Assembly: GCF_003609605.1 (NCBI RefSeq)
Contig: NZ_MCHY01000011.1
Span: 1 to 64,000 of the forward strand
Length of the DNA stretch: 64,000 nucleotides
Direction of reading: 5' to 3'
From: Ammoniphilus oxalaticus
Lineage (GTDB): Bacteria > Bacillota > Bacilli > Aneurinibacillales > RAOX-1
Positions within the stretch are counted from its first letter, which is position 1; the number at the start of each line of letters is the position of its first letter. Below, piece by piece: positions 27,641 to 34,737 of this stretch. Position numbers and translations under genes: made by a program. The notes below the pieces were generated by a model. That model was not told the origin of the DNA. It was given only the letters and a program-made list of their open reading frames with translations, and ran no database searches.

Positions 27641-27668
27641 GGTAGATGAACAAGTCATCTACCTTTTT
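27641..27668 (+). terminator. Terminator
   Basis: GGTAGATGA pairs with TCATCTACC, followed by TTTTTC. It also lies 18 bp past the end of the convergent HesB-like gene. Confidence 0.85.
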
Positions 27669-27685
27669 CTTTATATCATTTTCAC

Positions 27686-27973
27686 TTATATTTTCGTCAA
27701 TCTAAAATTCCCCTTGCCCGCGATTTCAACGTAGTCAATCTGATGTTTTTGGAAATATGGAATCGCATTGGCATGCAATAAGAATTTAACTCCTTCAAAC
27801 TCTAGAACTTCATCTCGGTACTCAACTGACTCCTCCAGAGTCAGATTCAATTGCGGACCGCCTCAGCTCATTCGTGTCGAGAGACGAACAAGATAGTCAA
27901 TGTCATCTTCTTGCGCCGCTACCGAATCGCGAATTACATTTAAAGCCGTTTCAGTTATATGAACCTGGATCAT
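27686..27973 (-). CDS. HesB/IscA-like protein with in-frame UGA, probable selenoprotein
   Basis: The frame runs from ATG 27973, six bases after AGGGGG, to TAA at 27686, 95 codons in all, interrupted only by UGA at codon 37 (27863-27865). Around it the protein reads LVRLSTRMS, then UGA, then GGPQLNLTLEES. In the HesB-related selenoprotein family (TIGR01911) this position, before Gly-Gly-Pro, is Cys or selenocysteine, matching the first conserved Cys of IscA/HesB. The rest (VEYRDEVLEFEGVKFLLH) follows the A-type carrier fold, but the C-terminal Cys-Gly-Cys is absent. A SECIS-like hairpin lies just after the UGA. The alternative is a pseudogene or sequencing error. Confidence 0.75.
27826..27844 (-). 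promoter_or_regulatory. Candidate bacterial SECIS hairpin
   Basis: On the minus strand CTGACTC pairs perfectly with GAGTCAG around the loop TGGAG. The stem begins 18 nt, and the loop 25 nt, after the UGA at codon 37. Bacterial SECIS elements need a short upper stem with a G among the first two loop bases at about this distance; here the second loop base is G. Confidence 0.6.
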
Positions 27974-28185
27974 AAAATACCCCCTGTTTGCTCATTTTCC
28001 ACTACTTTAACCTGTTCCAGGAAAATTGCGGAATCCCCGCTGCTCCCTCGCCCTTGCAAAAATGGCATTCAAACAGCGAGCTATTGCAACTTTCTTTCTA
28101 ATTTTACGTAACGATCTCTATTTTGTCTAGATTAAAAACTGTTTTCATAGTGGAAACGATAGAAGTTTAAAATAACGAAAAAAAA

Positions 28186-28212
28186 AGAGGTCGTCATCAC
28201 CCGACTTCCTCT
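28186..28212 (-). terminator. Terminator
   Basis: AGAGGAAGTCG pairs with CGACCTCT (with a small bulge). On the minus strand it is followed by nine T, after the zinc-ribbon gene. Confidence 0.75.
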
Positions 28213-28220
28213 CCTTTTAA

Positions 28221-28442
28221 CTATGAATAGAAAATATCATTCAAACAGGCCAACTCACCATTTTCATCCAATTCAAAAAATTCAATTGTCTTTCCTAATT
28301 TCATTTCAATAAAACAATCCGAACAGTAAAAATATTTAGGAGCGACTTGTCCAACGTTTACCCGCTGACAGTTTGGACAGCGCACAATCCGCTCACCCGC
28401 CACACACCGTTCCATCAATTGTTCTTGAGATAATGCCCCCAT
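28221..28442 (-). CDS. Small zinc-ribbon protein, 73 aa
   Basis: Two Cys-x2-Cys knuckles, CPNC (around residue 22) and CSDC (around residue 40), form a zinc ribbon, flanked by an N-terminal helix and an acidic C-terminal strand. The precise family is not recognised. ATG follows the strong ribosome site GCAAGGAGG. That site lies inside a 12-base stretch whose exact complement sits 68 nt upstream on the same strand, just behind oppF, suggesting translational control if transcripts read through. Confidence 0.8.
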   Translation of the reverse strand: MGALSQEQLMERCVAGERIVRCPNCQRVNVGQVAPKYFYCSDCFIEMKLGKTIEFFELDENGELACLNDIFYS

Positions 28443-28452
28443 CGACTTTATG

Positions 28453-28544
28453 CCTCCTTGCGAATATTATGCTTGGCAATAGTATCGACAGGATTGGTTT
28501 ATTTCATACTTTTTCCAACTCAGAAAGTGGTTTTCGCAAGGAGG
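28453..28544 (-). promoter_or_regulatory. 12-bp inverted repeat sequestering a ribosome site
   Basis: CCTCCTTGCGAA (28453-28464 on the plus strand, 28533-28544 on the minus strand) and its complement TTCGCAAGGAGG bracket 68 nt. On the minus strand the downstream arm is the Shine-Dalgarno sequence of the zinc-ribbon gene. The upstream arm begins 8 nt after the oppF stop codon. Only read-through mRNA would contain both arms. Confidence 0.5.
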
Positions 28545-28551
28545 TCTGTTT

Positions 28552-29523
28552 CTACGTGTAAAGATGACAGGCAACCGTATGATTGGGGGCAACGAGATCA
28601 AGCGCGGGGCGTTCCCCGATACACCGATCAAACGCGGAAGGACAACGATGATAAAAGGGGCATCCTTGTTCTCGCATAGCAACATCCGCCGCTTCTTCCC
28701 GCAAAAAAATCCGTTCCTTGCTTCGTTCGGGGTCTGGGATCGGCGCGGCGGCTAATAACGCGCGCGTATACGGATGGAGAGGCTGCTTGTATAGATCATT
28801 CTTACCAGCAACTTCAACAAGGCGTCCCGCGTACATCACACCAATCTGATCGCAAATGTGTTTTACAACACTGAGGTCATGAGAAATAAAAAGATAAGTC
28901 AGTTCAAACGATTGTTGTAAATCACGCAACAAATTAATGATCTGCGATTGAATGGAAACATCTAAGGCAGAAACAGGCTCATCAGCGATGACTAACTTGG
29001 GACGAGCGGCCAGCGCCCGCGCAATCCCGATTCGCTGCCTTTGCCCTCCTGAAAATTGGTGCGGATAACGTTTGGCGTGGTAATGATCAAGTCCGACTAC
29101 CTCTAATAATTGGCGAACTCGTTGCGCCCGTTCAACCACGTTTTCGACTTGATGAACTTTTAACGGCTCCTCAATGATTCGCTCGATCGTATGTCTCGGG
29201 TTTAAAGAGGCATACGGGTCTTGAAAAACCATTTGCATCTCTTTACGCGTTTTGTTCCATTGCTCTTTAGACAGCTTCGTTATGTCTGTCCCCTCAAACA
29301 AAATTTGACCCGCAGTCGGTTCAATTAACCGTAAAATCGCCCGTCCTGTTGTCGATTTTCCGCAGCCACTTTCGCCGACTAGTCCAAACGTGACACCGCG
29401 ACGAATACGAAAAGAAAGATCGTCGACCGCTTTGACAAACTGTCGTTCACGGGAAAAGCCCCGCCGCTTTATAGGGAAGCGCACCTTCAAACCCTCTACA
29501 GCCAATAACTCATCGGAATACAT
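28552..29523 (-). CDS. oppF: Oligopeptide/dipeptide ABC transporter ATPase OppF-type
   Basis: The second ATP-binding subunit of a peptide or nickel importer. Walker A GESGCGKSTTGR, ABC signature FSGGQRQRIGIARAL, Walker B LVIADEPVSALD and the switch His (ISHDLSVVKH) are intact. The C-terminal extension with CPFYHRCPSAFDRC is the Cys-rich Fe-S/oligopeptide-ATPase tail. 323 aa. It follows oppD by 22 bp, but no permease or binding-protein gene is adjacent. Confidence 0.92.
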   Translation of the reverse strand: MYSDELLAVEGLKVRFPIKRRGFSRERQFVKAVDDLSFRIRRGVTFGLVGESGCGKSTTGRAILRLIEPTAGQILFEGTDITKLSKEQWNKTRKEMQMVFQDPYASLNPRHTIERIIEEPLKVHQVENVVERAQRVRQLLEVVGLDHYHAKRYPHQFSGGQRQRIGIARALAARPKLVIADEPVSALDVSIQSQIINLLRDLQQSFELTYLFISHDLSVVKHICDQIGVMYAGRLVEVAGKNDLYKQPLHPYTRALLAAAPIPDPERSKERIFLREEAADVAMREQGCPFYHRCPSAFDRCIGERPALDLVAPNHTVACHLYT

Positions 29524-29545
29524 CTCGGTTTTCCCTCCATCTTTA

Positions 29546-30514
29546 CTATGTTGATGAAAGTAGCCAACAACGACAGAGATGATCTGAACCGACCCTCGTC
29601 ATCTCAGGCATTGCCTCAAAACATTGATTTCGGACTTTATCACAGCGCGGAGAAAAGCGACAACCGTTAGGCCAAGCCCGCGGATCGGGCACATTTCCAG
29701 GAATCGAGTAAAGGCGGTCAGCATCTTGATCCCAGCGTGGCGCCGATCGCAATAAGCCTTTCGTATAGGGATGTTGCGGATTTTTAAAAAGGGTTTTCAC
29801 CGTACCCGCTTCAACGACTTTACCCGCATACATGACGACCATTCGCTCGCACGTTTCCGCGACAACGCCAAGATCATGCGTAATAAGCATAATCGCAGTT
29901 CCGACCTCTCGATTCAGTGATTTCATTAGCGCTAAAATCTGAGCTTGGACTGTCACGTCAAGCGCCGTTGTCGGCTCATCGGCGATTAATAGCTGGGGTT
30001 TACGAGACATTGCCATTGCGATCATCACTCGTTGACGCATCCCGCCGGAAAGGCGATGCGGATATTCATCAACCAGCTGTTCGGGACGAGCGATCCCAAC
30101 CTTCTTTAACCATCCGACCGCTTCGAAACGCGCGTTTTTTTTGGACACCTTGCGCTGCAACCGAATCCCTTCAATCAGTTGCGTTCCGATCGTATAGGCG
30201 GGATTTAATGAGGTCATTGGCTCTTGAAAGATCATCGCAATCTCATTCCCTCGTAACTCCCGCATGCGACGGACTGATGCTTGCAACAAATTTTCTCCGT
30301 TAAATAGAATGCTCCCCTCCATAATTTTTCCAGGTTTAGGAATTAAACCGATAATCGATAAGGAGGTGACACTTTTTCCACAGCCCGATTCACCGACAAC
30401 ACCGACAATCTCCCCGCGATTAATCGAAAGATCAACCCCATCAATCGCTGGAACGATCCCCTCATCGGTCATAAAATGCGCATGGAGGTTATTAACTTCC
30501 AGTAATTTTTGCAA
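29546..30514 (-). CDS. oppD: Oligopeptide/dipeptide ABC transporter ATPase OppD-type
   Basis: The first ATP-binding subunit. Walker A GESGCGKSVTSLSIIG, the signature LSGGMRQRVMIAMAM, Walker B LLIADEPTTALD and the C-terminal CRFSPRCDKVRNQCFE tail are present. TTG start at 30514 after AAAGGGGGA. 322 aa. The pair oppD-oppF alone must work with OppB, OppC and OppA encoded elsewhere. Confidence 0.92.
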   Translation of the reverse strand: MQKLLEVNNLHAHFMTDEGIVPAIDGVDLSINRGEIVGVVGESGCGKSVTSLSIIGLIPKPGKIMEGSILFNGENLLQASVRRMRELRGNEIAMIFQEPMTSLNPAYTIGTQLIEGIRLQRKVSKKNARFEAVGWLKKVGIARPEQLVDEYPHRLSGGMRQRVMIAMAMSRKPQLLIADEPTTALDVTVQAQILALMKSLNREVGTAIMLITHDLGVVAETCERMVVMYAGKVVEAGTVKTLFKNPQHPYTKGLLRSAPRWDQDADRLYSIPGNVPDPRAWPNGCRFSPRCDKVRNQCFEAMPEMTRVGSDHLCRCWLLSST

Positions 30515-30655
30515 AAAATCCCCCTTTTCAAAAATTATTTCTATCTAAACACTCTTATTGTATTTACTTTATTTTCATGTCTGTGGCATAATGACTTTAA
30601 AATAAATATCAACGCTAAGCACCATAATAAGCGAAACGAATGGAGGAGTATAACA

Positions 30656-31228
30656 ATGCCACTTTCTGAGATCCTAAGGTACAATGAGGAGTTCGTTGCC
30701 AGCAAAGAATATGAAACATACCATACAGATAAGTTTCCAACGAAAAAAATGGTCATTTTAAGCTGCATGGACACACGGTTGATTGAACTACTTCCAAAAG
30801 CAATGGGACTGAAAAACGGAGATGCGAAGATTATTAAAAACGCGGGAGCGATTGTGAAGCAGCCTTTCGGCAGTATCATGCGCAGTATCCTCGTTGCGAT
30901 CTACGCCCTGAAAGCCGAAGATGTGTATGTGATTGGACACCACGAATGTGGCATGACAGGTCTTGAGTGTGGGCCTTTGCTCGATAGTATGAAAGATCGC
31001 GGAATCACGCAAGAGATGATCGAAGTACTATCGCATTCAGGAATTAATTTAGAAGGTTGGTTAAAAGGATTTAAATCTGTAAAAGAAGGCGTGGAAAACA
31101 GTGTGGAAATGATTCAAAACCACCCCTTGTTACCAAAAGGGACACCTGTACACGGCCTGATTATCGATCCAGACACAGGTAAACTTGACCTCGTTGTTGA
31201 CGGTTACGCCAATACTGTAAACGCTTAA
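30656..31228 (+). CDS. Beta-class carbonic anhydrase
   Basis: Interconverts carbon dioxide and bicarbonate. The beta-class zinc site is Cys37, Asp39 and Arg41 (CMDTR), then His95-x2-Cys98 (HHEC), all intact. Length 190 fits the small Bacillus YtiB-like enzymes. ATG 30656 is chosen because GGAGGAG lies before it; a longer in-frame start at 30509 has no ribosome site. A bidirectional terminator follows. Confidence 0.93.
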   Translation: MPLSEILRYNEEFVASKEYETYHTDKFPTKKMVILSCMDTRLIELLPKAMGLKNGDAKIIKNAGAIVKQPFGSIMRSILVAIYALKAEDVYVIGHHECGMTGLECGPLLDSMKDRGITQEMIEVLSHSGINLEGWLKGFKSVKEGVENSVEMIQNHPLLPKGTPVHGLIIDPDTGKLDLVVDGYANTVNA

Positions 31229-31242
31229 CAACGTGATGTTAG

Positions 31243-31277
31243 AAAAAGGGCCTGTAGCTACACACAGCCCTTTTTCT
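31243..31277. terminator. Bidirectional terminator
   Basis: AAAAAGGGC pairs with GCCCTTTTT between convergent genes. Confidence 0.85.
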
Positions 31278-31285
31278 TATTCGGA

Positions 31286-32071
31286 CTAAATAGATTTAAT
31301 CATACCGCCATCGATTAAAAACGCATTGCCTGTCATATAAGTACAAGCGTCGGAAACAAGAAATGCAACCACTTTCGCAAACTCTTGCGGCGTTCCATAT
31401 CTACCAAGCGGGATTTGCTTTTGTACCAGTTGCTCAACTTCTTCTCTGCTTACTCCTAATCGATCAGCCTGTAATTGATCCAACTGCGCCACACGATCAG
31501 TTGCAATTCGCCCCGGAGCAACCGTATGGATTAAAACGCCATAAGGAGCCAACTCTTCAGCTAATGTTTTCGTCAAGCCGACAATCCCTGTTCGAAATGT
31601 ATTCGACAAAATCAATCCAGGAATCGGCTGTTTAATCGATGCGGAAGCAATATTAATAATCCTGCCGTTTGATTTCTTTAATTCAGGTAGAGCAGCGCGA
31701 ATCGAACGAATATAGCTTAATAAGTTTAGCTCAAAGGTGTCCTGCCATTGTTCATCCGTAATTTCTTCAAACATCCCGCTCGGTGGTCCACCCGCATTAT
31801 TCACAAGGATATCTATCTTTCCAAATTGTTCAATTGTTGCTTTCATCAATTGCTCAAGTTCAGCAGACTTCGTAATATCTGTCTGTTGGAAAAGGACCTT
31901 TCCTTTGCCCAACCCTGTTAATTCGGACTGGACAGACGCCAATTTATCTGCGTCCCGACTGGCTAACATGACCGATGCGCCTTCCGTCACAAGTTCCGCT
32001 GCAATCGCCTTGCCAAGCCCCTGACTCGAAGCGAGCGCCAACGCAACCTTCCCTTTTAAATTTAGGTTCAT
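31286..32071 (-). CDS. Atypical short-chain dehydrogenase/reductase
   Basis: A Rossmann-fold SDR with ASSQGLGKAIA (cofactor glycine motif) and NNAGG. The catalytic Tyr-x3-Lys of classical SDRs is replaced: the region reads LILSNTFRTGIVGLTKTLAEEL, with Asn-Thr-Phe-Arg where Tyr-x3-Lys is expected. This matches a recognised divergent SDR subgroup often labelled 3-oxoacyl-ACP reductase. Activity may differ from classical reductases. 261 aa; the C-terminal TGNAFLIDGGM is normal. Monocistronic or upstream of nothing else on the strand. Confidence 0.85.
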   Translation of the reverse strand: MNLNLKGKVALALASSQGLGKAIAAELVTEGASVMLASRDADKLASVQSELTGLGKGKVLFQQTDITKSAELEQLMKATIEQFGKIDILVNNAGGPPSGMFEEITDEQWQDTFELNLLSYIRSIRAALPELKKSNGRIINIASASIKQPIPGLILSNTFRTGIVGLTKTLAEELAPYGVLIHTVAPGRIATDRVAQLDQLQADRLGVSREEVEQLVQKQIPLGRYGTPQEFAKVVAFLVSDACTYMTGNAFLIDGGMIKSI

Positions 32072-32113
32072 CTAGCTACTTACCCCCCTATCTGTCCATC
32101 ATCATACCCAAGT

Positions 32114-32887
32114 TTAATTAATCTGTTCAGCCAATTCAAGTTCATCAAACCAGCTTAACTTTTCTCGAAGACGCACGACTTCACCAACGATAATAATCGC
32201 CGGGTGTGAAATCTGAGCCTTGATCACTTCTTCTTCAATCGTTTCCAATGTTGCCGTAACCGTTCGCTGATTTTCCGTTGTGCCCCATGTAATTGCAGCA
32301 ACAGGCGTCTGCGCTGATTTCCCATTTGTAATCAATTGCTCACAAATGACTGGCAAATTGGAAACCCCCATATAAAAGGCAATCGTATCGATTCCTTGCG
32401 CCAAAGCCCGCCATTTCACATCCGAATCTTCTTTCCCTGCGCCCATATGTCCGGTCACCATTGCAAAATTTGATCCATAATCCCGATGTGTAATTGGAAT
32501 TCCCGCAAAAGCAGGAGCGGCAATCCCCGAAGTAATTCCGGGCACAATTTCAAATTTCACTCTATTTGAAGCTAACGCTTCAGCTTCCTCTCCGACGCGA
32601 CCAAACACACACGGGTCTCCCCCTTTGAGACGGGTTACAACTTTCCCTTGCAAGGCATGGTCGACAAGTAACTGATTGATACACTCTTGACGAAGCGTGT
32701 GATTATGCGGTAATTTTCCCGCGTATATTAACTCAGCCCGTTCATTTCGATGTTCCAATAAGATTGGATTCGCCAAACGATCATACACAATGACATCCGC
32801 TTCCTGAATACATTCCAATCCTCGTAAAGTAATCAATTTTGGATCGCCAGGCCCCGCCCCGACCAAATACACTTTTCCTTTGACCAC
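32114..32887 (-). CDS. cobA: Uroporphyrinogen-III C-methyltransferase
   Basis: Methylates uroporphyrinogen III at C2 and C7 using SAM to give precorrin-2, the branch point to siroheme and cobalamin. Family motifs are VYLVGAGPGDPKLITLRG at the N-terminus, then VTRLKGGDPCVFGR and VEIVPG-like KFEIVPGITSGIAAP. The 257-residue length indicates the stand-alone SUMT, without CysG or HemD fusions. Next to narK it may support siroheme for nitrite reductase. ATG preceded by GGGGGAAATAG. Confidence 0.95.
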   Translation of the reverse strand: MVKGKVYLVGAGPGDPKLITLRGLECIQEADVIVYDRLANPILLEHRNERAELIYAGKLPHNHTLRQECINQLLVDHALQGKVVTRLKGGDPCVFGRVGEEAEALASNRVKFEIVPGITSGIAAPAFAGIPITHRDYGSNFAMVTGHMGAGKEDSDVKWRALAQGIDTIAFYMGVSNLPVICEQLITNGKSAQTPVAAITWGTTENQRTVTATLETIEEEVIKAQISHPAIIIVGEVVRLREKLSWFDELELAEQIN

Positions 32888-33030
32888 ATCTATTTCCCCC
32901 TAAAACCCGCTCGTTCTTTTTCTGAGAGGTTGTTCGATTCCTGTTTGTTAATTAGAATATATCACACATCTATTTTTAATTCCACCTTTTCCTATGTGGA
33001 TTATAAAAGGGTCCATTTCCATGCAATGTA

Positions 33031-33063
33031 AAAAGGGCGTCTCCTCTTAGGAAACGCCCTTTT
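33031..33063 (-). terminator. Terminator after narK
   Basis: AAAAGGGCGT pairs with ACGCCCTTTT across 13 nt, directly behind narK on the minus strand. Confidence 0.85.
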
Positions 33064-33069
33064 CCTCTT

Positions 33070-34404
33070 CTAGCATTTGACCTCTGCATTCTTTCTCGCA
33101 TAATAGTACCAGCAGATCAACAGACTTAAGCCATAGTAACCAAGAAAAATATAGAGAGCAACATTGGCGGAACCGGTCTGACTAATCGACCAACCAAATA
33201 ATTTAGGGATCAGAAATGCCCCAAAAGCGGCAATCGCGCCCGTAAAGCCAAGCACAGGCGCGGCCTGTTTCGCCTCAAAAATAAATGGGATCATCCGAAA
33301 GGTAGAGCCATTGGCAATCCCTGTTGTAAAAAACAGTAAAATAAACATCGTCAAAAAACCAATAAAATGGTGTGTATTCAAGAAGAAAACGACCCCGATC
33401 GTAGCCAAAATCATGATCAATGTATCCCAAAACGTCACCATTGCCCCGCCCAGCTTATCTGATATCCAACCGCCAACAGGCCTGAAACTGGCCCCGACTA
33501 ACGGACCTAAGAAAGCCAATCCAACAGCATTCACTTCTGGAAACTCAGATTTGATCAATAAGGGGAACGCGGCAGAATAACCGATGAATGAACCAAAGCA
33601 CATCGTATACAACCAAGTCATAATCCACGTGTGCTTATTTTTAAATATCATCGCTTGTTCTGAAATGGATTGTTTGGCATTTGGCAGATTGTCCATTCCA
33701 AAAAATGCGGCAATCGTTACAATTACAATCGGTATGACCCACACATAAGCAGCGTTTTGAATCCATACCTCACCGCCTGTCGGCAGTTGTTGCGAAGCGC
33801 CTGCGATTCCCGTTACCATCCCCGCTCCAATCGCGATAGGCGTAATAAATTGAACGGCGCTGACGCCTAAGTTTCCGAGGCCCGCATTCAGCCCATTCGC
33901 TGTCCCCTTCGCTCTTCGCGGAAAAAAGAAATGTATATTAGCCATCGATGATGAAAAATTCCCTCCGCCAATTCCGCACAAAGCGGCCATAAGCGCCATC
34001 GTCATAAACGAAGTCTCCGGGTTTTGAATGGCAACGCCAATTCCAACCGCTGGAAGCAAGAGCGCAGCCGTACTGATCACTGTCCAATTTTTCCCGCCTA
34101 CTAAACCAGGCATAAAGGTAAAAAAAAGTCGACATGTTGCTCCGCTAAGTCCAGGTATAGCCGCAAGTGTAAATAGTTCCGTCTGGGTAAAACTAAATCC
34201 GACATCATTTAATTTAACAGCGATCACTGACCAGATTTGCCATACCGCAAAAGCTAAAAATAGAGCGGGTATCGAAATCCACAAATTTCGACTTGCATGT
34301 CTTTTTCCTTCCACTTCCCAAAAATGTTCATTTTCTGGATCCCAATCGGCTCCAATCCTCCCCTGTCGGACAGTCGATCCTGTCCTTTCAACCCCTGCTT
34401 TCAT
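33070..34404 (-). CDS. narK: Nitrate/nitrite transporter NarK
   Basis: A 12-helix major facilitator that imports nitrate, exchanging nitrite, for anaerobic respiration. The nitrate signature GIGGGNFSSSMANIHFFFP with RRAKGTANGLNAGLGNLG is intact, and a second Gly-rich segment FTTGIANGSTFRMIPFIF is near residue 350. 444 aa, with a longer polar N-terminus than usual (about 35 residues before helix 1). Its neighbours moeA, ywiC and cobA and the fnr locus elsewhere in the window fit nitrate respiration. narGHJI is not in the window. Confidence 0.94.
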   Translation of the reverse strand: MKAGVERTGSTVRQGRIGADWDPENEHFWEVEGKRHASRNLWISIPALFLAFAVWQIWSVIAVKLNDVGFSFTQTELFTLAAIPGLSGATCRLFFTFMPGLVGGKNWTVISTAALLLPAVGIGVAIQNPETSFMTMALMAALCGIGGGNFSSSMANIHFFFPRRAKGTANGLNAGLGNLGVSAVQFITPIAIGAGMVTGIAGASQQLPTGGEVWIQNAAYVWVIPIVIVTIAAFFGMDNLPNAKQSISEQAMIFKNKHTWIMTWLYTMCFGSFIGYSAAFPLLIKSEFPEVNAVGLAFLGPLVGASFRPVGGWISDKLGGAMVTFWDTLIMILATIGVVFFLNTHHFIGFLTMFILLFFTTGIANGSTFRMIPFIFEAKQAAPVLGFTGAIAAFGAFLIPKLFGWSISQTGSANVALYIFLGYYGLSLLICWYYYARKNAEVKC

Positions 34405-34673
34405 ATCCCATCTTTCCCTTTCCCGCGTTCATATTTTCCTCTTTGCTTTGAATCATACCCCTGAGCTGTAACGCGCCATTATAGATGACCCACACTTGCT
34501 TATCCCCGCACGTCACCAATCACACATATTTTCAAACGTAATAACATTAAGTATATAGCTATATGTATTTTTGCGCTTGTCTAGATAAGGGGATTTTTAG
34601 TCTATCTACCTTGAACGAGTCAATAATGGGGCCCATTTTGCGAAAAATAGCTGGGGATTTGTTCATAAATAAA
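34405..34673 (-). promoter_or_regulatory. narK upstream region
   Basis: No gene is seen. The region holds an exact 12-bp palindrome ATATAGCTATAT (34553-34564) that could be an operator, and a lone TGTGA half-site (about 34508-34514, minus strand) without a partner. No complete Fnr box was found. Confidence 0.4.
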
Positions 34674-34700
34674 GGCAAGATTACAATTCGTAATCTTGCC
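34674..34700 (-). terminator. Terminator after moeA
   Basis: GGCAAGATTAC pairs perfectly with GTAATCTTGCC over a 5-nt loop. On the minus strand it is followed by TTTATTTATG. Confidence 0.85.
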
Positions 34701-34737
34701 TACTTTATTAAAAAGATTGTTATGATTGTCTAATCCT

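Noticed and set aside
27686-27973. Reading the HesB-like gene as a pseudogene
   Set aside because: The frame is otherwise intact, has a good ribosome site, and the single UGA falls exactly at the family's Cys/Sec position with a hairpin after it. Kept as a possible alternative only.
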